A stretch of DNA of 64,000 nt, from contig CAVSRU010000011.1 of assembly GCA_963730535.1 (NCBI GenBank), positions 186,001-250,000 on the forward strand, in the 5' to 3' direction. Made by a program: the position numbers and the translations under genes. Shown here piece by piece: positions 45,319 to 53,377 of the stretch; position 1 is the stretch's first letter, and the number at the start of each line of letters is the position of its first letter. Source of the stretch: DASSUW01 sp963730535. GTDB taxonomy: Bacteria; Actinomycetota; Thermoleophilia; Solirubrobacterales; Solirubrobacteraceae. The notes under the pieces were generated by a model. It was not told the origin of the DNA and searched no databases. It was given only the letters and a program-made list of their open reading frames with translations.

Positions 45319-45325
45319 ATGTTCG
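45312..45325. promoter_or_regulatory. LexA (SOS) box over the dnaE2 start codon
   Basis: CGAACACATGTTCG fits the actinobacterial/Gram-positive CGAAC-N4-GTTCG consensus perfectly. The dnaE2 GTG (opposite 45316-45318) lies within it, implying a leaderless or near-leaderless mRNA tightly repressed by LexA. Confidence 0.85.
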
Positions 45326-45362
45326 CATAGGCGGTGGACGGAAGACGTCGAATCCCCCGGGC

Positions 45363-45884
45363 ATGAACGACGACCGGCTGATGGAGCTCCGCAACTCGGC
45401 GCGCGGCTGGCACGGCGTCCAGCTCGCCGTCCTCGGCTTCATCGGCCTCTGCGGTGTCCTCTCGGGCGCCTCGGCAGCTCCCGCGTGGTTCGAGTGGCTG
45501 TCGATGACGCTCGCCCTGGTGGCGCTCGCGTGCGCGTGCCTGGCGACCTTCCTGGTCGGCGCGGCTGCGTGGCCGCTCTACGGGGCGCGCGCTCCCGCGT
45601 CGAACCCGGCGGGCGAGCTGGAGAAGACGAGCCGGCGGGTGACCTCGGGGCTCGCGCTGACGTTCGTGGCGGTGGTCCTGCTCGCGCTGGCCACCGCGTC
45701 CTCGTGGTGGCCGGACAACAACGAAGCGGATGGATCGGTTCGCGTGCAGACGGCTTCTGGTCAGACCGCGTGCGGCACGCTCGCCGGCGGCCAAACCGGC
45801 ACGCTTGCCCTCACGAGCGGGGGCCGGTCGGTGGTGGTCCCGCTCGAGCAGCTCGCTGCGCTCGAGCCGACGGACAGCTGCTGA
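45363..45884 (+). CDS. Three-helix membrane protein, unknown
   Basis: A 173-residue protein with three hydrophobic helices (about residues 18-38, 46-68 and 95-113). A hydrophilic loop lies between helices 2 and 3, and a C-terminal extracytoplasmic domain of about 60 residues (SVRVQTASGQTACGTLAGGQ) contains two Cys residues. It is divergent from dnaE2, with the LexA box between them, so it might share SOS control. No family is recognised. Confidence 0.65.
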   Translation: MNDDRLMELRNSARGWHGVQLAVLGFIGLCGVLSGASAAPAWFEWLSMTLALVALACACLATFLVGAAAWPLYGARAPASNPAGELEKTSRRVTSGLALTFVAVVLLALATASSWWPDNNEADGSVRVQTASGQTACGTLAGGQTGTLALTSGGRSVVVPLEQLAALEPTDSC

Positions 45885-45925
45885 CCCACGGGCTCACCGC
45901 GTCGAGCTCCGCGGATCCGGCGACC

Positions 45926-45956
45926 GCGGCGGGAGGCCATGCCGCCCTCCCGCCGC
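45926..45956. terminator. Bidirectional terminator hairpin
   Basis: GCGGCGGGAGG (45926-45936) and CCTCCCGCCGC (45946-45956) form a perfect 11-bp stem with a 9-nt loop between two convergent genes. Confidence 0.65.
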
Positions 45957-45969
45957 GCAGGGCCGGTTC

Positions 45970-46296
45970 CTATGGTGGCCCGCGGGCCGTGTGAAGAGGG
46001 GGACGGCCGGCCGCGGCGACGTCTGCGGGGGGTTGCGACACCGCGAACCGGCCGTCCGGCACGGTCGCCTCACCGGGAGCGTCCAGCACGGCGAGCGGCA
46101 GGGAAGCCGCCGGCTGGACAGTGGCTGCACGCAGGATTCCGTCCGCGTGCTCGGCGACCAGCGTGGAGGGCTGAGGGGAGGCAGCCCATGGGTCGGACAG
46201 GTCGACCTGCCTGCGCTGTTGCGCTGCCGCGCCCGGCGTCACCGTCGCGAGCGCGAGCGCTGCGGCGGGAATCACCAGTGGACGCAGGCGGGTCAT
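45970..46296 (-). CDS. Small secreted protein, low certainty
   Basis: A 108-residue frame with a good signal peptide (MTRLRPLVIPAAALALATVT, cleavage after GAAA). The mature part is Ala/Pro-rich with no recognisable motif. It lies between a terminator-like hairpin and the sulfatase gene on the same strand, as expected for the last gene of that unit. Codon composition is plausible, but there is no independent support. Confidence 0.45.
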   Translation of the reverse strand: MTRLRPLVIPAAALALATVTPGAAAQQRRQVDLSDPWAASPQPSTLVAEHADGILRAATVQPAASLPLAVLDAPGEATVPDGRFAVSQPPADVAAAGRPPLHTARGPP

Positions 46297-46352
46297 GCCG
46301 CGGAGTCTCCGGGGCTTCTCTGAAGAAGCCCTGTGAGCAACCCAAGAGGTTC

Positions 46353-48356
46353 CTAAAGGTCGGCGAGCGCCCGCAGCTCTCCCTCCGGGCCGATCTCGAA
46401 CACGGCGATGCGATTCCCGCCTGGCCGCAGCGCCCGCGGTGGCACCAGCACGCCGAACCGGCCGCGCCGCCCGACGCCGGTCGTCGCCTCGACGCGGCCG
46501 TTCACCGCCACGGCCAGGTCGGCTCCGTCGGCCGGGCCGGTCACCCGGCCGGCGACGTACGGCGATTGCTCATCCACGAGCCGCACCCGCGCATCGCTCG
46601 TCCCCCGTGCCACGGCTCGCGTCCCGACCAGCTCCGGCCGCGGCCCGATCGCGTACGGGTCGTAGCCGGCCGCGCCGAGGAGCGAGCGCTCACGGCGGCG
46701 GCGCTCGGCGCGCTGGCGCAGGAGCGTGGCGAACGACTGGGTCGTGCCGCCCTCCCAGCTGTCGGGCATGTCGATCGCCGTCGCCGGATCGGAGCCGCGC
46801 TCGCCGGCCGGCACGCCGTCCACGTCCGGCAGCCGGATGCCGAGCTCGCGCGCGATCGTCGGCAGTACGTCGATCGTTCGCACCACGCCTCGCTCCACCC
46901 GCCCCACGTCTTGGCCCGGTGTCTTCATCAGGAGCGGCACGCTCGCCACGTCGTGGAGGTTGGTCGGCGTCGGCGTGCGCCGCCGGTCGCCGGCCCGGAA
47001 GCTCACACCGTGATCGGCAGTGACGATCACCAGCGCCCGCTCGTAGAGGCCGGCCGCGCGCACGCGCTCGAGCAGCCCGCCGAGCAGCCGGTCCGCGTAC
47101 TGCGCCTGCAGGAGGTGGCGAGCGTAGGCCTGGTCGACCTGCCACTGGGGTCCGGTCCAGGCCCCCTCCACCAGGCCCGGGATCGAAGGATCGGGGACGG
47201 CGTACTGGCGCCCGTCGGGCAGGTACCGCCACGGCACATGCGGCAAGCTGGTGTGTAGGAACAGGAGCGGCGGTCGCGAACTGCGCCGCTCCGCTGCGCG
47301 GATGATGCGGCTAAAGCCCTCGCGCGGGTCGTCCTCCCCCAGCCGCCGGAACACCTCGTCGATGAACGCCCTGCGCTGCTCGATCGTCGCACCGGGCGCC
47401 ACCGTGCCCTCGCCGGCGAAGCCCTTGTAGTCGCGGTCGATCGGCGGCAGGCCGCCACGGAGGTCCTCCGGCAGCAGCAGGTGCGACGACACCACCCGCA
47501 GGTCGGCGAACAGCGTGCGCAGCCGGCGCGCCATGCCCGGCCGCGCCTCGGTGCACAGGTCACGTGGGCAGACGTCGGTGATCGGCTCCTCCACCGCGAG
47601 CCGATGGCTGCGCGCGAACAGCGTGAAGAGGCTCGACGGGTGGTCTGTGGCGATCGGCAGGTCGCCGTCGCGCGGGCGGCGGCCGGTAAGGAGCGCGGGC
47701 ACCGCCTCGGTCGTGCGCCCGGCGACGGTCGTGGCGTCGCGGTACCACGTCGCGTCGGCGGCCAGCGAGGCGAAGGCAGGGTAGCGACGGGCGTCGATCC
47801 TGTCGCGCGCGTCCAGCAGCGACGTGGTTGGCAGCTCGTCGAGCACGACCATCACCACCGGCGTGTCCGACCGCGACACGGGTGCCGCGCCGCTCGCGTC
47901 GGCTCCGGGCAGCACGAGCTCCGACGCCGGCGACACCGCGAAGAAGAGCACGAGGAACAGCAGTGGCGCGGGCGAGAGCACCGTGAGGAACGTCTGCACA
48001 GGCGCGGCCCGGGCATAGAGCAGCGCCGCCGCCGCTCCCCCAAGGACCGCGACGGCGACGCTCACCGCCGAGCCGCCGAGCAGGTCGCCGGCGGGCGGGA
48101 GCAGGATCGCCGCCACCAGCACGGCGACGAGAACGAGCTGCAGGGCGTCGCCGAGCGCCGGGCGGACCCGCCCCGCCAGCCACACCACAAGCGCCATCAG
48201 GCCAGGCGGCACGACCGTGAAGGCGAGCGCATACAGCACGATGTCGGCGGCTGTGTTCCCGCGCGCGACGAAGAACTGGGGCTCGCGGCCGAGCAGGTCG
48301 AACAGTGGCTGCGCGAACGCGAACGCCCACAGCGCCGCGAGATGGAGCGGCTTCAC
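46353..48356 (-). CDS. Membrane sulfatase/alkaline-phosphatase-superfamily protein
   Basis: A 667-residue protein. About five N-terminal hydrophobic helices (to residue 155) are followed by a periplasm-facing catalytic domain that opens with TPVVMVVLDELPTTSLLD, where Asp is a metal ligand and the Thr is the likely nucleophile position. LFLHTSLPHVPWRYLP and LVIVTADHGVSFRAGDRR supply further metal ligands (Asp-His). A C-terminal beta segment ends the protein. There is no Cys-x-Pro-x-Arg formylglycine signature, so a phosphotransferase or phosphodiesterase acting on envelope polymers is more likely than a sulfatase. The GTG start overlaps the preceding small gene. Confidence 0.85.
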   Translation of the reverse strand: MKPLHLAALWAFAFAQPLFDLLGREPQFFVARGNTAADIVLYALAFTVVPPGLMALVVWLAGRVRPALGDALQLVLVAVLVAAILLPPAGDLLGGSAVSVAVAVLGGAAAALLYARAAPVQTFLTVLSPAPLLFLVLFFAVSPASELVLPGADASGAAPVSRSDTPVVMVVLDELPTTSLLDARDRIDARRYPAFASLAADATWYRDATTVAGRTTEAVPALLTGRRPRDGDLPIATDHPSSLFTLFARSHRLAVEEPITDVCPRDLCTEARPGMARRLRTLFADLRVVSSHLLLPEDLRGGLPPIDRDYKGFAGEGTVAPGATIEQRRAFIDEVFRRLGEDDPREGFSRIIRAAERRSSRPPLLFLHTSLPHVPWRYLPDGRQYAVPDPSIPGLVEGAWTGPQWQVDQAYARHLLQAQYADRLLGGLLERVRAAGLYERALVIVTADHGVSFRAGDRRRTPTPTNLHDVASVPLLMKTPGQDVGRVERGVVRTIDVLPTIARELGIRLPDVDGVPAGERGSDPATAIDMPDSWEGGTTQSFATLLRQRAERRRRERSLLGAAGYDPYAIGPRPELVGTRAVARGTSDARVRLVDEQSPYVAGRVTGPADGADLAVAVNGRVEATTGVGRRGRFGVLVPPRALRPGGNRIAVFEIGPEGELRALADL

Positions 48357-48469
48357 GCCCGCGGGCGCACCTCGTACAGCGTCCGGGTGCCCAACGCCAG
48401 GCGCTCTGAGTGCTCGACCTCGTGGTGGGCCACGTGGTTCGCGGTCAATCGGCTCTGGCGAACGGCCAC
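48353..48469 (-). CDS. Small protein of about 38 residues overlapping the sulfatase start
   Basis: A short frame that ends LALGTRTLYEVRPRA with its TGA overlapping the GTG of the sulfatase gene, the coupling pattern seen elsewhere in this genome. It is His/Glu-rich (NHVAHHEVEHSERLA). The frame is open back to about 48500 without an ATG; the GTG at 48469 is the best start, but there is no clear ribosome site. No family is recognised. Confidence 0.4.
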   Translation of the reverse strand: MAVRQSRLTANHVAHHEVEHSERLALGTRTLYEVRPRA

Positions 48470-48536
48470 GGCGGCGAGGCGCCGCAGGGATCGGTGGATT
48501 CAGGCTTAGCCGCGGCTTCGCAACCGGCCGGCAGCA

Positions 48537-48701
48537 TCAGCCTTCGCGATCGGCCGGGGCCGGCTCGTCCTTGCGGATGCGGAGGAACCGGAGAATGCGC
48601 CGCCAGTAGAACTTGGCGGTGACGCCGATGGCCGCGACGCCGCCGACCAGCAGCTGCAGGAGCATGCTCCCGGTGCCCGGATCAAGGTAAGCGAGCAACA
48701 C
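48537..48701 (-). CDS. Small membrane protein with YLDPGTGS motif
   Basis: A 54-residue protein: LAYLDPGTGSMLLQLLVGGV, then a hydrophobic helix running to AAIGVTAKFYWRRILRFL and a charged tail (RIRKDEPAPADREG). The YLDPGTGS start followed by one helix and an Arg-rich stretch recurs in tiny proteins encoded beside envelope phosphatase/sulfatase-like genes. The GTG start is chosen because it sits directly before the motif. It probably belongs to a three-gene unit with the membrane sulfatase. Confidence 0.7.
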   Translation of the reverse strand: MLLAYLDPGTGSMLLQLLVGGVAAIGVTAKFYWRRILRFLRIRKDEPAPADREG

Positions 48702-48713
48702 TCGCGCAGCATC

Positions 48714-50060
48714 CTAGGCGGTGAGCTCGCGGAGCGCCTCGCTGAAGGTCTCGGTGTGGCGATCGACGTCCGCATCGGTCGTCACGGGGCTCATCAGGGC
48801 CATGCTGTGGAACGGCGTGATCAGGACGCCGCGGTTGGCGAGATAGACGTGCAGATAGTCCTCCAGCTCGCCGTCGCCGGCGGCGGCCGACTCGCTGCCC
48901 GTGCGGGGCGGCGGGGAGGCGAACCGGTACTCCACGCGCGCGCCGAGCTGGACGACCGACCACGGGAGGTCGCCGATCGCCTCCCGCGCCCCGGCGGCGA
49001 AGCGGGTGGCGCGGGCGGTCATGCCCTCGAACGCGTCGTCGGTGAGCACGTGCTCGAGCGTCGCGCGGGTGGCGGCGAGCGAGAGCGCGTTGCCGGCCAG
49101 CGTGCCGCCGATGCCGCCCGTGTCGACGAGGTCGGCCTCCCCGTGGGCGGCGATCCGGTCGGCCAGCTCGGCCGAGATGCCGAAGGCGCCGGACGCCACG
49201 CCGCCCGCGATCGCCTTGCCGATGGTCACGATGTCGGGCTCGAGCCCCCACGCGCGGGTCGCTCCGCCCGGGCCGGCCGAGAACGTGTGGGTCTCGTCGT
49301 CGATCAGCAGGGTCCCGTGCTCGCGCGTGAGCCGGCGGACCGCCTCGAGGTAGCCGGGCTCGGGCAGGACGATGCCGATGTTGGTGAGCGCCGGCTCCAT
49401 CAGCACGACCGCGACGTCGCCATGGGCAAGCTCGGCGGCCAGGCCGTCGACGTCGTTGAACTCCGCGACCCGGGTGGTGAGCGCGACGTCCACGGGCGCG
49501 CCGACGTTCCCCTCCCGCGCGACGACGCCATCGGGGCCGAGCACGGCGAAGGACTCGTCGACGCTCCCGTGGTAGCACCAGGCGTTGACGAGGATCTTCG
49601 GCCGCCCGGTGACGAGGCGCGCGAGGCGGATGGCCCAGCGGTTGGCGTCGGTGGCGGTGAGCGTGAACGACCACTGCGGGAGGCCGAACCGCCGCTCCAG
49701 CTCGGCTCCCACCCAGGCGGCGTCCTCGGTCGGCATCATCGCCGTGATGCCGCCCTGCTCCTGCGTGCGGCGGACGATGGCCTTGACCGTGGCGGGCGGC
49801 GAGTGGCCGGCCATGGCGCCCGTGTCGCCGAGCGCGAAGTCGACGTACTCGTGGCCGTCCAGGTCGGTCACGCGGGCGCCGCGGGCGTGGTCGAGGTAGA
49901 GCGGGAAGCCGCCGGCCGCGAGGTTCATCCAGGTCATCGGCACCCCGCCGAGCAGGTGCGGGCGGGCGGCCGCGTGGGCGGCGGCCGAGCGAGGGTTGGC
50001 GGCGGCGAAGGCGGCTCGCTCGCGGTCGAGCAGCTCGCGCAGGCGGGTTCGGTCGATCAC
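48714..50060 (-). CDS. Class III aminotransferase, second paralogue
   Basis: A 448-residue PLP enzyme: VTDLDGHEYVDFALGDTGAM, then FTLTATDANRWAIRLARLV, VLMEPALTNIGIVLPEPGYL, LLIDDETHTFSAGPGG, and the Schiff-base Lys in IVTIGKAIAGGVASGAFG. Compared with the enzyme at 23.8 kb it shares the EPxxxNI-PPxPGYL region, but the substrate loops differ. The N-terminal LLGGVPMTWMNLAAGGFPLY resembles glutamate-1-semialdehyde aminomutase and related amino-acid aminotransferases. The GTG start is set by the MIDRTRLRELLDRE helix. It is transcribed alone. Confidence 0.85.
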   Translation of the reverse strand: MIDRTRLRELLDRERAAFAAANPRSAAAHAAARPHLLGGVPMTWMNLAAGGFPLYLDHARGARVTDLDGHEYVDFALGDTGAMAGHSPPATVKAIVRRTQEQGGITAMMPTEDAAWVGAELERRFGLPQWSFTLTATDANRWAIRLARLVTGRPKILVNAWCYHGSVDESFAVLGPDGVVAREGNVGAPVDVALTTRVAEFNDVDGLAAELAHGDVAVVLMEPALTNIGIVLPEPGYLEAVRRLTREHGTLLIDDETHTFSAGPGGATRAWGLEPDIVTIGKAIAGGVASGAFGISAELADRIAAHGEADLVDTGGIGGTLAGNALSLAATRATLEHVLTDDAFEGMTARATRFAAGAREAIGDLPWSVVQLGARVEYRFASPPPRTGSESAAAGDGELEDYLHVYLANRGVLITPFHSMALMSPVTTDADVDRHTETFSEALRELTA

Positions 50061-50109
50061 GGGCGAGCAGCCTAGGGAACCGTCCTGTCCGTGGGCGCAG
50101 AAGGAATGC

Positions 50110-50355
50110 TCACCGCTGCGTGTACCACCTCCCGCGCACGAGATCCCGGAAGGCGACGAGGTTGCGGCCGTCGGCGGTGACGACCTCCCAGTAGCGGCGC
50201 CGGAGCGGCACGTCGGTCCACCAGCGGTCCTCGATCAGCCAGGACTCGCGGACGGCCTCCACGGCGCGTCCGTCGATCGTCTCGGGACGGCCGTCGGCCG
50301 CGGCCCGGACCTCGACCGGGCACGGCTCGGCGAGCCGGCGGGGGCGCGGGCTCAT
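50110..50355 (-). CDS. DUF6504 protein, ImuB partner gene
   Basis: An 81-residue protein: ESWLIEDRWWTDVPLRRRYW, followed by EVVTADGRNLVAFRDLVRGR and ending WYTQR. This is the DUF6504 pattern, usually encoded with ImuB. Its ATG overlaps the imuB stop (ATGA), so the two are translationally coupled and both under the upstream LexA box. Its role in mutasome function is not known. Confidence 0.85.
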   Translation of the reverse strand: MSPRPRRLAEPCPVEVRAAADGRPETIDGRAVEAVRESWLIEDRWWTDVPLRRRYWEVVTADGRNLVAFRDLVRGRWYTQR

Positions 50356-51572
50356 TCCCAGGGCGCCAGCGCGAGCCGGCGCTCGGGCACGCGGGAGTCC
50401 GGGTCGACCGGCAGGATGCGCAGCGCGGCGTCCGGCCCCGCGGCGGCGCGAGCCTGGCGGACCGCCTCGCGCAGGCGGGCGGCCCGGACGGCCGCCGCTT
50501 CGGCCAGCAGCGCTCGCTGGTCGCCGGTCGGTGGGCCGAAGCCCTCGGCGCGCAGGAGCAGGACGTCCGCGGGGGCGGGCAGCTCTCCCAGGCGAGGGGC
50601 GAGCACGAGGCGCATGCGCCGCGGGTCGGCCAGCGCCTCCCGGAAGGTCACGCGCGCGCGCCAGCTCCCGCCCCCCACGAGCCGGGCGCCGAGCACGACG
50701 GCGCGCAGCGGCCGGCCGCGGCGCTCGCGGCAGGCGAGCAGCCGGTCGATGAGGAGCCCGAGCGCGCGCTCGAGCTGCTGGCCGGACGCCGACTCGGGCA
50801 GCTCGAGCCGCTCCTCGAGCCGCTCGGCGGCGCGCCGGGGGCGCAGCGGTGTGTCTCGCCCGCGGGCGAGGTCGCGAGCGAGCGGGCCGGCGGACCCGAA
50901 GCGATCGGCGAGCGCGGCGCGCGGGAGCTTGGCCAGCTCGCCGAGGGTGCCGATGCCGAAGCGCTCGAGGGTCTCCGGGAGCGCGGCCGTCTCGGGCCGC
51001 GAGCCGAGCAGGTCGACCGACAGCGGCGCCAGGTAGGCGGCCAGCAGGGCCGGGCTCGAGGGCGCGATCTCAGCGCGGCGGACGCGGGCGTTGGATGCGG
51101 CCGCGAGGGCGGCGAAGCGCGAGGGCGCGGCGCCGATGCGGGCGGGGGCGCCGAGCGCGCGGCCGCCTCGGCTCGACGGGGCGCCGAGGGCACGCCGGGC
51201 GGCGGCGATCACTCCCTCGACGGAGCCGCCGTGCAGGTTCCGGAGCCCGTGGGAGTCGAACCAGGCGAGGCCGGGACGGCCGGGCTCGATCGCCGCGCCG
51301 ATGCCCTCGAGCGCCGCCACCAGGCGATCCCACTCGTCCGCCACCCCCGCAGGGTCGGGAGCCACGAGCCGCAATGTCGGGCAGCGCGCAAGCGCCTCCC
51401 CCAGCCGCAGCCCGGCGCGCACGCCGAACGCCTCGGCGGCGGCCGACGCCTCGCCGATGAGCTGCTCGCGCCCCGCCTCGGGGGCCAGCGCCACCGGGCC
51501 CGCGGCCAGCGCCTCGCGGCTCCCGGCCGCGACGGCGAGCTCGAACCGCGGGATGAGGACGCAGACGACCAT
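50352..51572 (-). CDS. imuB: ImuB-type inactive Y-family DNA polymerase homologue
   Basis: About 406 residues from ATG 51572 (an ATG 12 nt upstream, inside the LexA box, is the alternative). The Y-family fold is recognisable, but the catalytic acidic residues are gone: motif I reads MVVCVLIPRFELAV with no Asp, and the later motif is SHGLRNLHGG. GIGTLGELAKLPRAALADRFG is the thumb HhH region. ImuB acts as a beta-clamp-binding scaffold that recruits DnaE2. The ImuA/ImuA' gene is not in this window. It is coupled to DUF6504. Confidence 0.9.
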   Translation of the reverse strand: MVVCVLIPRFELAVAAGSREALAAGPVALAPEAGREQLIGEASAAAEAFGVRAGLRLGEALARCPTLRLVAPDPAGVADEWDRLVAALEGIGAAIEPGRPGLAWFDSHGLRNLHGGSVEGVIAAARRALGAPSSRGGRALGAPARIGAAPSRFAALAAASNARVRRAEIAPSSPALLAAYLAPLSVDLLGSRPETAALPETLERFGIGTLGELAKLPRAALADRFGSAGPLARDLARGRDTPLRPRRAAERLEERLELPESASGQQLERALGLLIDRLLACRERRGRPLRAVVLGARLVGGGSWRARVTFREALADPRRMRLVLAPRLGELPAPADVLLLRAEGFGPPTGDQRALLAEAAAVRAARLREAVRQARAAAGPDAALRILPVDPDSRVPERRLALAPWE

Positions 51573-51575
51573 AGG

Positions 51576-51589
51576 CGAACGCATGTTCG
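51576..51589. promoter_or_regulatory. LexA (SOS) box at the imuB start
   Basis: CGAACGCATGTTCG fits CGAAC-N4-GTTCG perfectly and contains an alternative imuB ATG. It has the same geometry as the dnaE2 box. Confidence 0.85.
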
Positions 51590-51616
51590 CATCGATCGAG
51601 GAGCGAGACAAGTGGC

Positions 51617-51675
51617 ATCTACGCGCCGGGTCTCGCGCGTAGATAGGAAAGACCTCCGTCGCCGGAGGCCTTTCC
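51617..51675 (-). terminator. Tandem hairpins ending rnpB
   Basis: The proximal hairpin pairs GGAAAGACCTCC (51646-51657) with GGAGGCCTTTCC (51664-51675) and, read on the minus strand, ends in TCTTTCC, a good intrinsic terminator for rnpB. A second perfect 10-bp hairpin, ATCTACGCGC (51617-51626) with GCGCGTAGAT (51635-51644), follows directly, shielding imuB from rnpB read-through. Confidence 0.8.
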
Positions 51676-51679
51676 CGTA

Positions 51680-52003
51680 GCAGACCTATAAGCCGGATTC
51701 TGTCTTGAGCAGCCATCCATCTGTGCGGCCGACCTGGACCTTGGCGGGCAACCTGCAAACGGTCCTGCTTGGCCTTGCACCCGGTGGGGTTTGCCTGGCC
51801 GCCGCGTCACCGCGACGCCGGTGCGCTCTTACCGCACCATTTCAACCTTGCCGGCCCGCGGTCGATGACCACGGACGTAGGCGGTGTGATTTCTGTGGCA
51901 CTTTCCCGCGGGTTTCCCCGGGTCGGCGTTACCGACCACCGTGCCCTGTGGTGTCCGGACTTTCCTCGAAGGTGATGCCACCTCCGCGAACTGCTCGGTC
52001 TGC
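51680..52003 (-). ncRNA. rnpB: RNase P RNA (rnpB)
   Basis: Read on the minus strand the core landmarks of bacterial type A RNase P RNA are present: CGAGGAAAGTCCGGACACCA near the 5' end, GGTAACGCCGACCCGGGGAA and GGGAAAGTGCCACAGAAAT in the catalytic core, and ACAGAATCCGGCTTATAGGT at the 3' end. P1 is formed by GCAGACC at the 5' end and GGTCTGC at the 3' end, which fixes both boundaries within a few bases. The 324-nt length is slightly short but normal for actinobacteria. It is the catalytic RNA that trims tRNA 5' ends. Confidence 0.95.
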
Positions 52004-52072
52004 AGGATTAAAGGTATCGCTGCTACACGTAGTTGCATGCGGTACGTCCGCCCCCACCCCCACACTGACTCC

Positions 52073-52267
52073 ATGTACGACGTGATCTACATCGACGACC
52101 ACGGCTCGGAGACGCCGGTGGCGCAGCACGTCGACGACCGGCAGGAAGCCTGCAACGTCGCTCGGCAGGAAGCCGTCGAGCGGGGGGCGGGCAGGATGCT
52201 CCTGCCGGGATCGACGAAGCCGCGCAACTGCGTCTGCGTTGTCCCCGTGCACGCCGAAGCCGCCTAG
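52073..52267 (+). CDS. Small conserved-looking protein, unknown
   Basis: A 64-residue frame starting MYDVIYIDDHGSETPVAQHV, followed by DDRQEACNVARQEAVERGAG and a Cys-containing end (NCVCVVPVHAEAA). It looks like a single beta-alpha-beta unit. It is divergent from rnpB (about 70 nt between starts) and 24 nt upstream of the 3-hydroxyacyl-CoA dehydrogenase, so probably in the same transcript. No family is recognised, but the composition is protein-like. Confidence 0.6.
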   Translation: MYDVIYIDDHGSETPVAQHVDDRQEACNVARQEAVERGAGRMLLPGSTKPRNCVCVVPVHAEAA

Positions 52268-52291
52268 CGTCATCAGCTACCGTCCCCGCCC

Positions 52292-53143
52292 ATGCGCGTG
52301 GGAGTCATCGGTGGCGGCCTGATGGGATCAGGGATCGCGGAGGTATGCGCCCGTTCGGGCGTCGATGTGACGGTCGTCGAGGTCGACCCCGCGCGGGCCG
52401 AGCATTCGCGGGCCGCGATCGAGAAGTCGCTCGACCGCGGGGTCCGCTCCGAGAAGGTCTCGCCGGAGGAGCGAGAGGCCGCGCTCGACCGGCTGGCCTA
52501 CACGACGTCGCTCGAGGACGTCGAGGGCGCCGACGCCGCGATCGAGGCGATCATCGAGGACGAGACCGCCAAGCGCGACCTCTTCGTGCGGCTGGACCAG
52601 CTGCTCCCGGACGCCGAGTTCCTCGCCTCCAACACCTCGTCGGTGCCGATCATGAAGCTCGGGGCGGGGACGTCGCAGCCGCACAAGGTCATCGGCCTGC
52701 ACTTCTTCAACCCGGTGCCGGTGCTGCCGCTGGTCGAGATCGTCCACTCGATCATGACCGCCGACGAGACGGCCGACCGGGCTCGCCGGTTCGCCGAGGA
52801 GACGCTCGGCAAGCAGTGCATCGACTCCCAGGACCGGGCGGGCTTCGTCGTCAACGCGCTGCTCGTTCCCTACCTGCTCTCGTCGGTGCGCATGTACGAG
52901 TCCGGCTTCGCGTCGCGGGAGGACATCGACCGCGGGATGGTGCTCGGCTGCGCGCACCCGATGGGGCCGCTGCGGCTCGCCGACCTGATCGGGCTCGACA
53001 CGCTGCTCGCGGTGTCGGAGTCGCTGTACGAGGAGTTCCGGGATCCCAGCTCGGTGGCCCCGGCGCTGCTGAACCGGATGGTCGAGGCGGGTCTGCTCGG
53101 GCGCAAGAGCGGGCGCGGCTTCTACGAGTACTCGGGCAACTGA
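52292..53143 (+). CDS. 3-hydroxybutyryl-CoA dehydrogenase
   Basis: A 283-residue NAD-dependent enzyme: MRVGVIGGGLMGSGIAEVCA at the dinucleotide site, Glu at VTVVEVDPARAE favouring NAD, ASNTSSVPIMKLG with the catalytic Ser-adjacent Asn, GLHFFNPVPVLPLVEIV with the catalytic His-Phe-Phe-Asn-Pro, and a C-terminal helical dimerisation domain (GPLRLADLIGLDTLL, then GRKSGRGFYEYS). It interconverts acetoacetyl-CoA and 3-hydroxybutyryl-CoA. No other beta-oxidation gene is adjacent; the acyl-CoA genes at 21-23 kb could use it. Confidence 0.93.
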   Translation: MRVGVIGGGLMGSGIAEVCARSGVDVTVVEVDPARAEHSRAAIEKSLDRGVRSEKVSPEEREAALDRLAYTTSLEDVEGADAAIEAIIEDETAKRDLFVRLDQLLPDAEFLASNTSSVPIMKLGAGTSQPHKVIGLHFFNPVPVLPLVEIVHSIMTADETADRARRFAEETLGKQCIDSQDRAGFVVNALLVPYLLSSVRMYESGFASREDIDRGMVLGCAHPMGPLRLADLIGLDTLLAVSESLYEEFRDPSSVAPALLNRMVEAGLLGRKSGRGFYEYSGN

Positions 53144-53156
53144 GCCGTACCGCTCG

Positions 53157-53370
53157 GCCGGCGAACGTCAACGGCGGCTGGGTAGGGAGGGTGGGGGCCG
53201 AGGCCGCGGCGAGTGTGCATTTCGTCGACCTCGCGGCGTTGAGGCTCGTGACGTCGACGTTATGCCCCTATAGCGTGCATTTCGTCGACCTCACCGGCTC
53301 GGACATCGTGAGGTCGACGTTATGCACCCTCCCGGGCTCCCCCTCAATGCCGCCGTTGACGTTCGCCGGC
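53157..53370. repeat. Intergenic inverted-repeat element B with two 51-nt hairpin units
   Basis: Perfect 22-bp terminal inverted repeats: left at 53157-53178 beginning GCCGGCGAACGTCAACGGCG and right at 53349-53370. Inside the left end is TGGGTAGGGAGGGTGGGGGC, nearly the same as in element A. The core holds two 51-nt units (53215-53265 and 53275-53325; 60-nt period), each an inverted repeat starting GTGCATTTCGTCGACCTC and ending GTCGACGTTATGC. It fills the gap between a dehydrogenase and a SnoaL-like gene, ending 7 nt before the latter's stop. Confidence 0.78.
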
Positions 53371-53377
53371 GCGCCGG

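Noticed and set aside
42403..45330. 975-codon plus-strand frame opposite dnaE2
   Set aside because: It is antisense to a complete, well-conserved DnaE2; its composition (Arg, Gly, Val, Gln) has no domain signature.
46353..48356. Formylglycine-dependent sulfatase
   Set aside because: No C/S-x-P-x-R signature is present, so the protein is placed in the wider alkaline-phosphatase superfamily.
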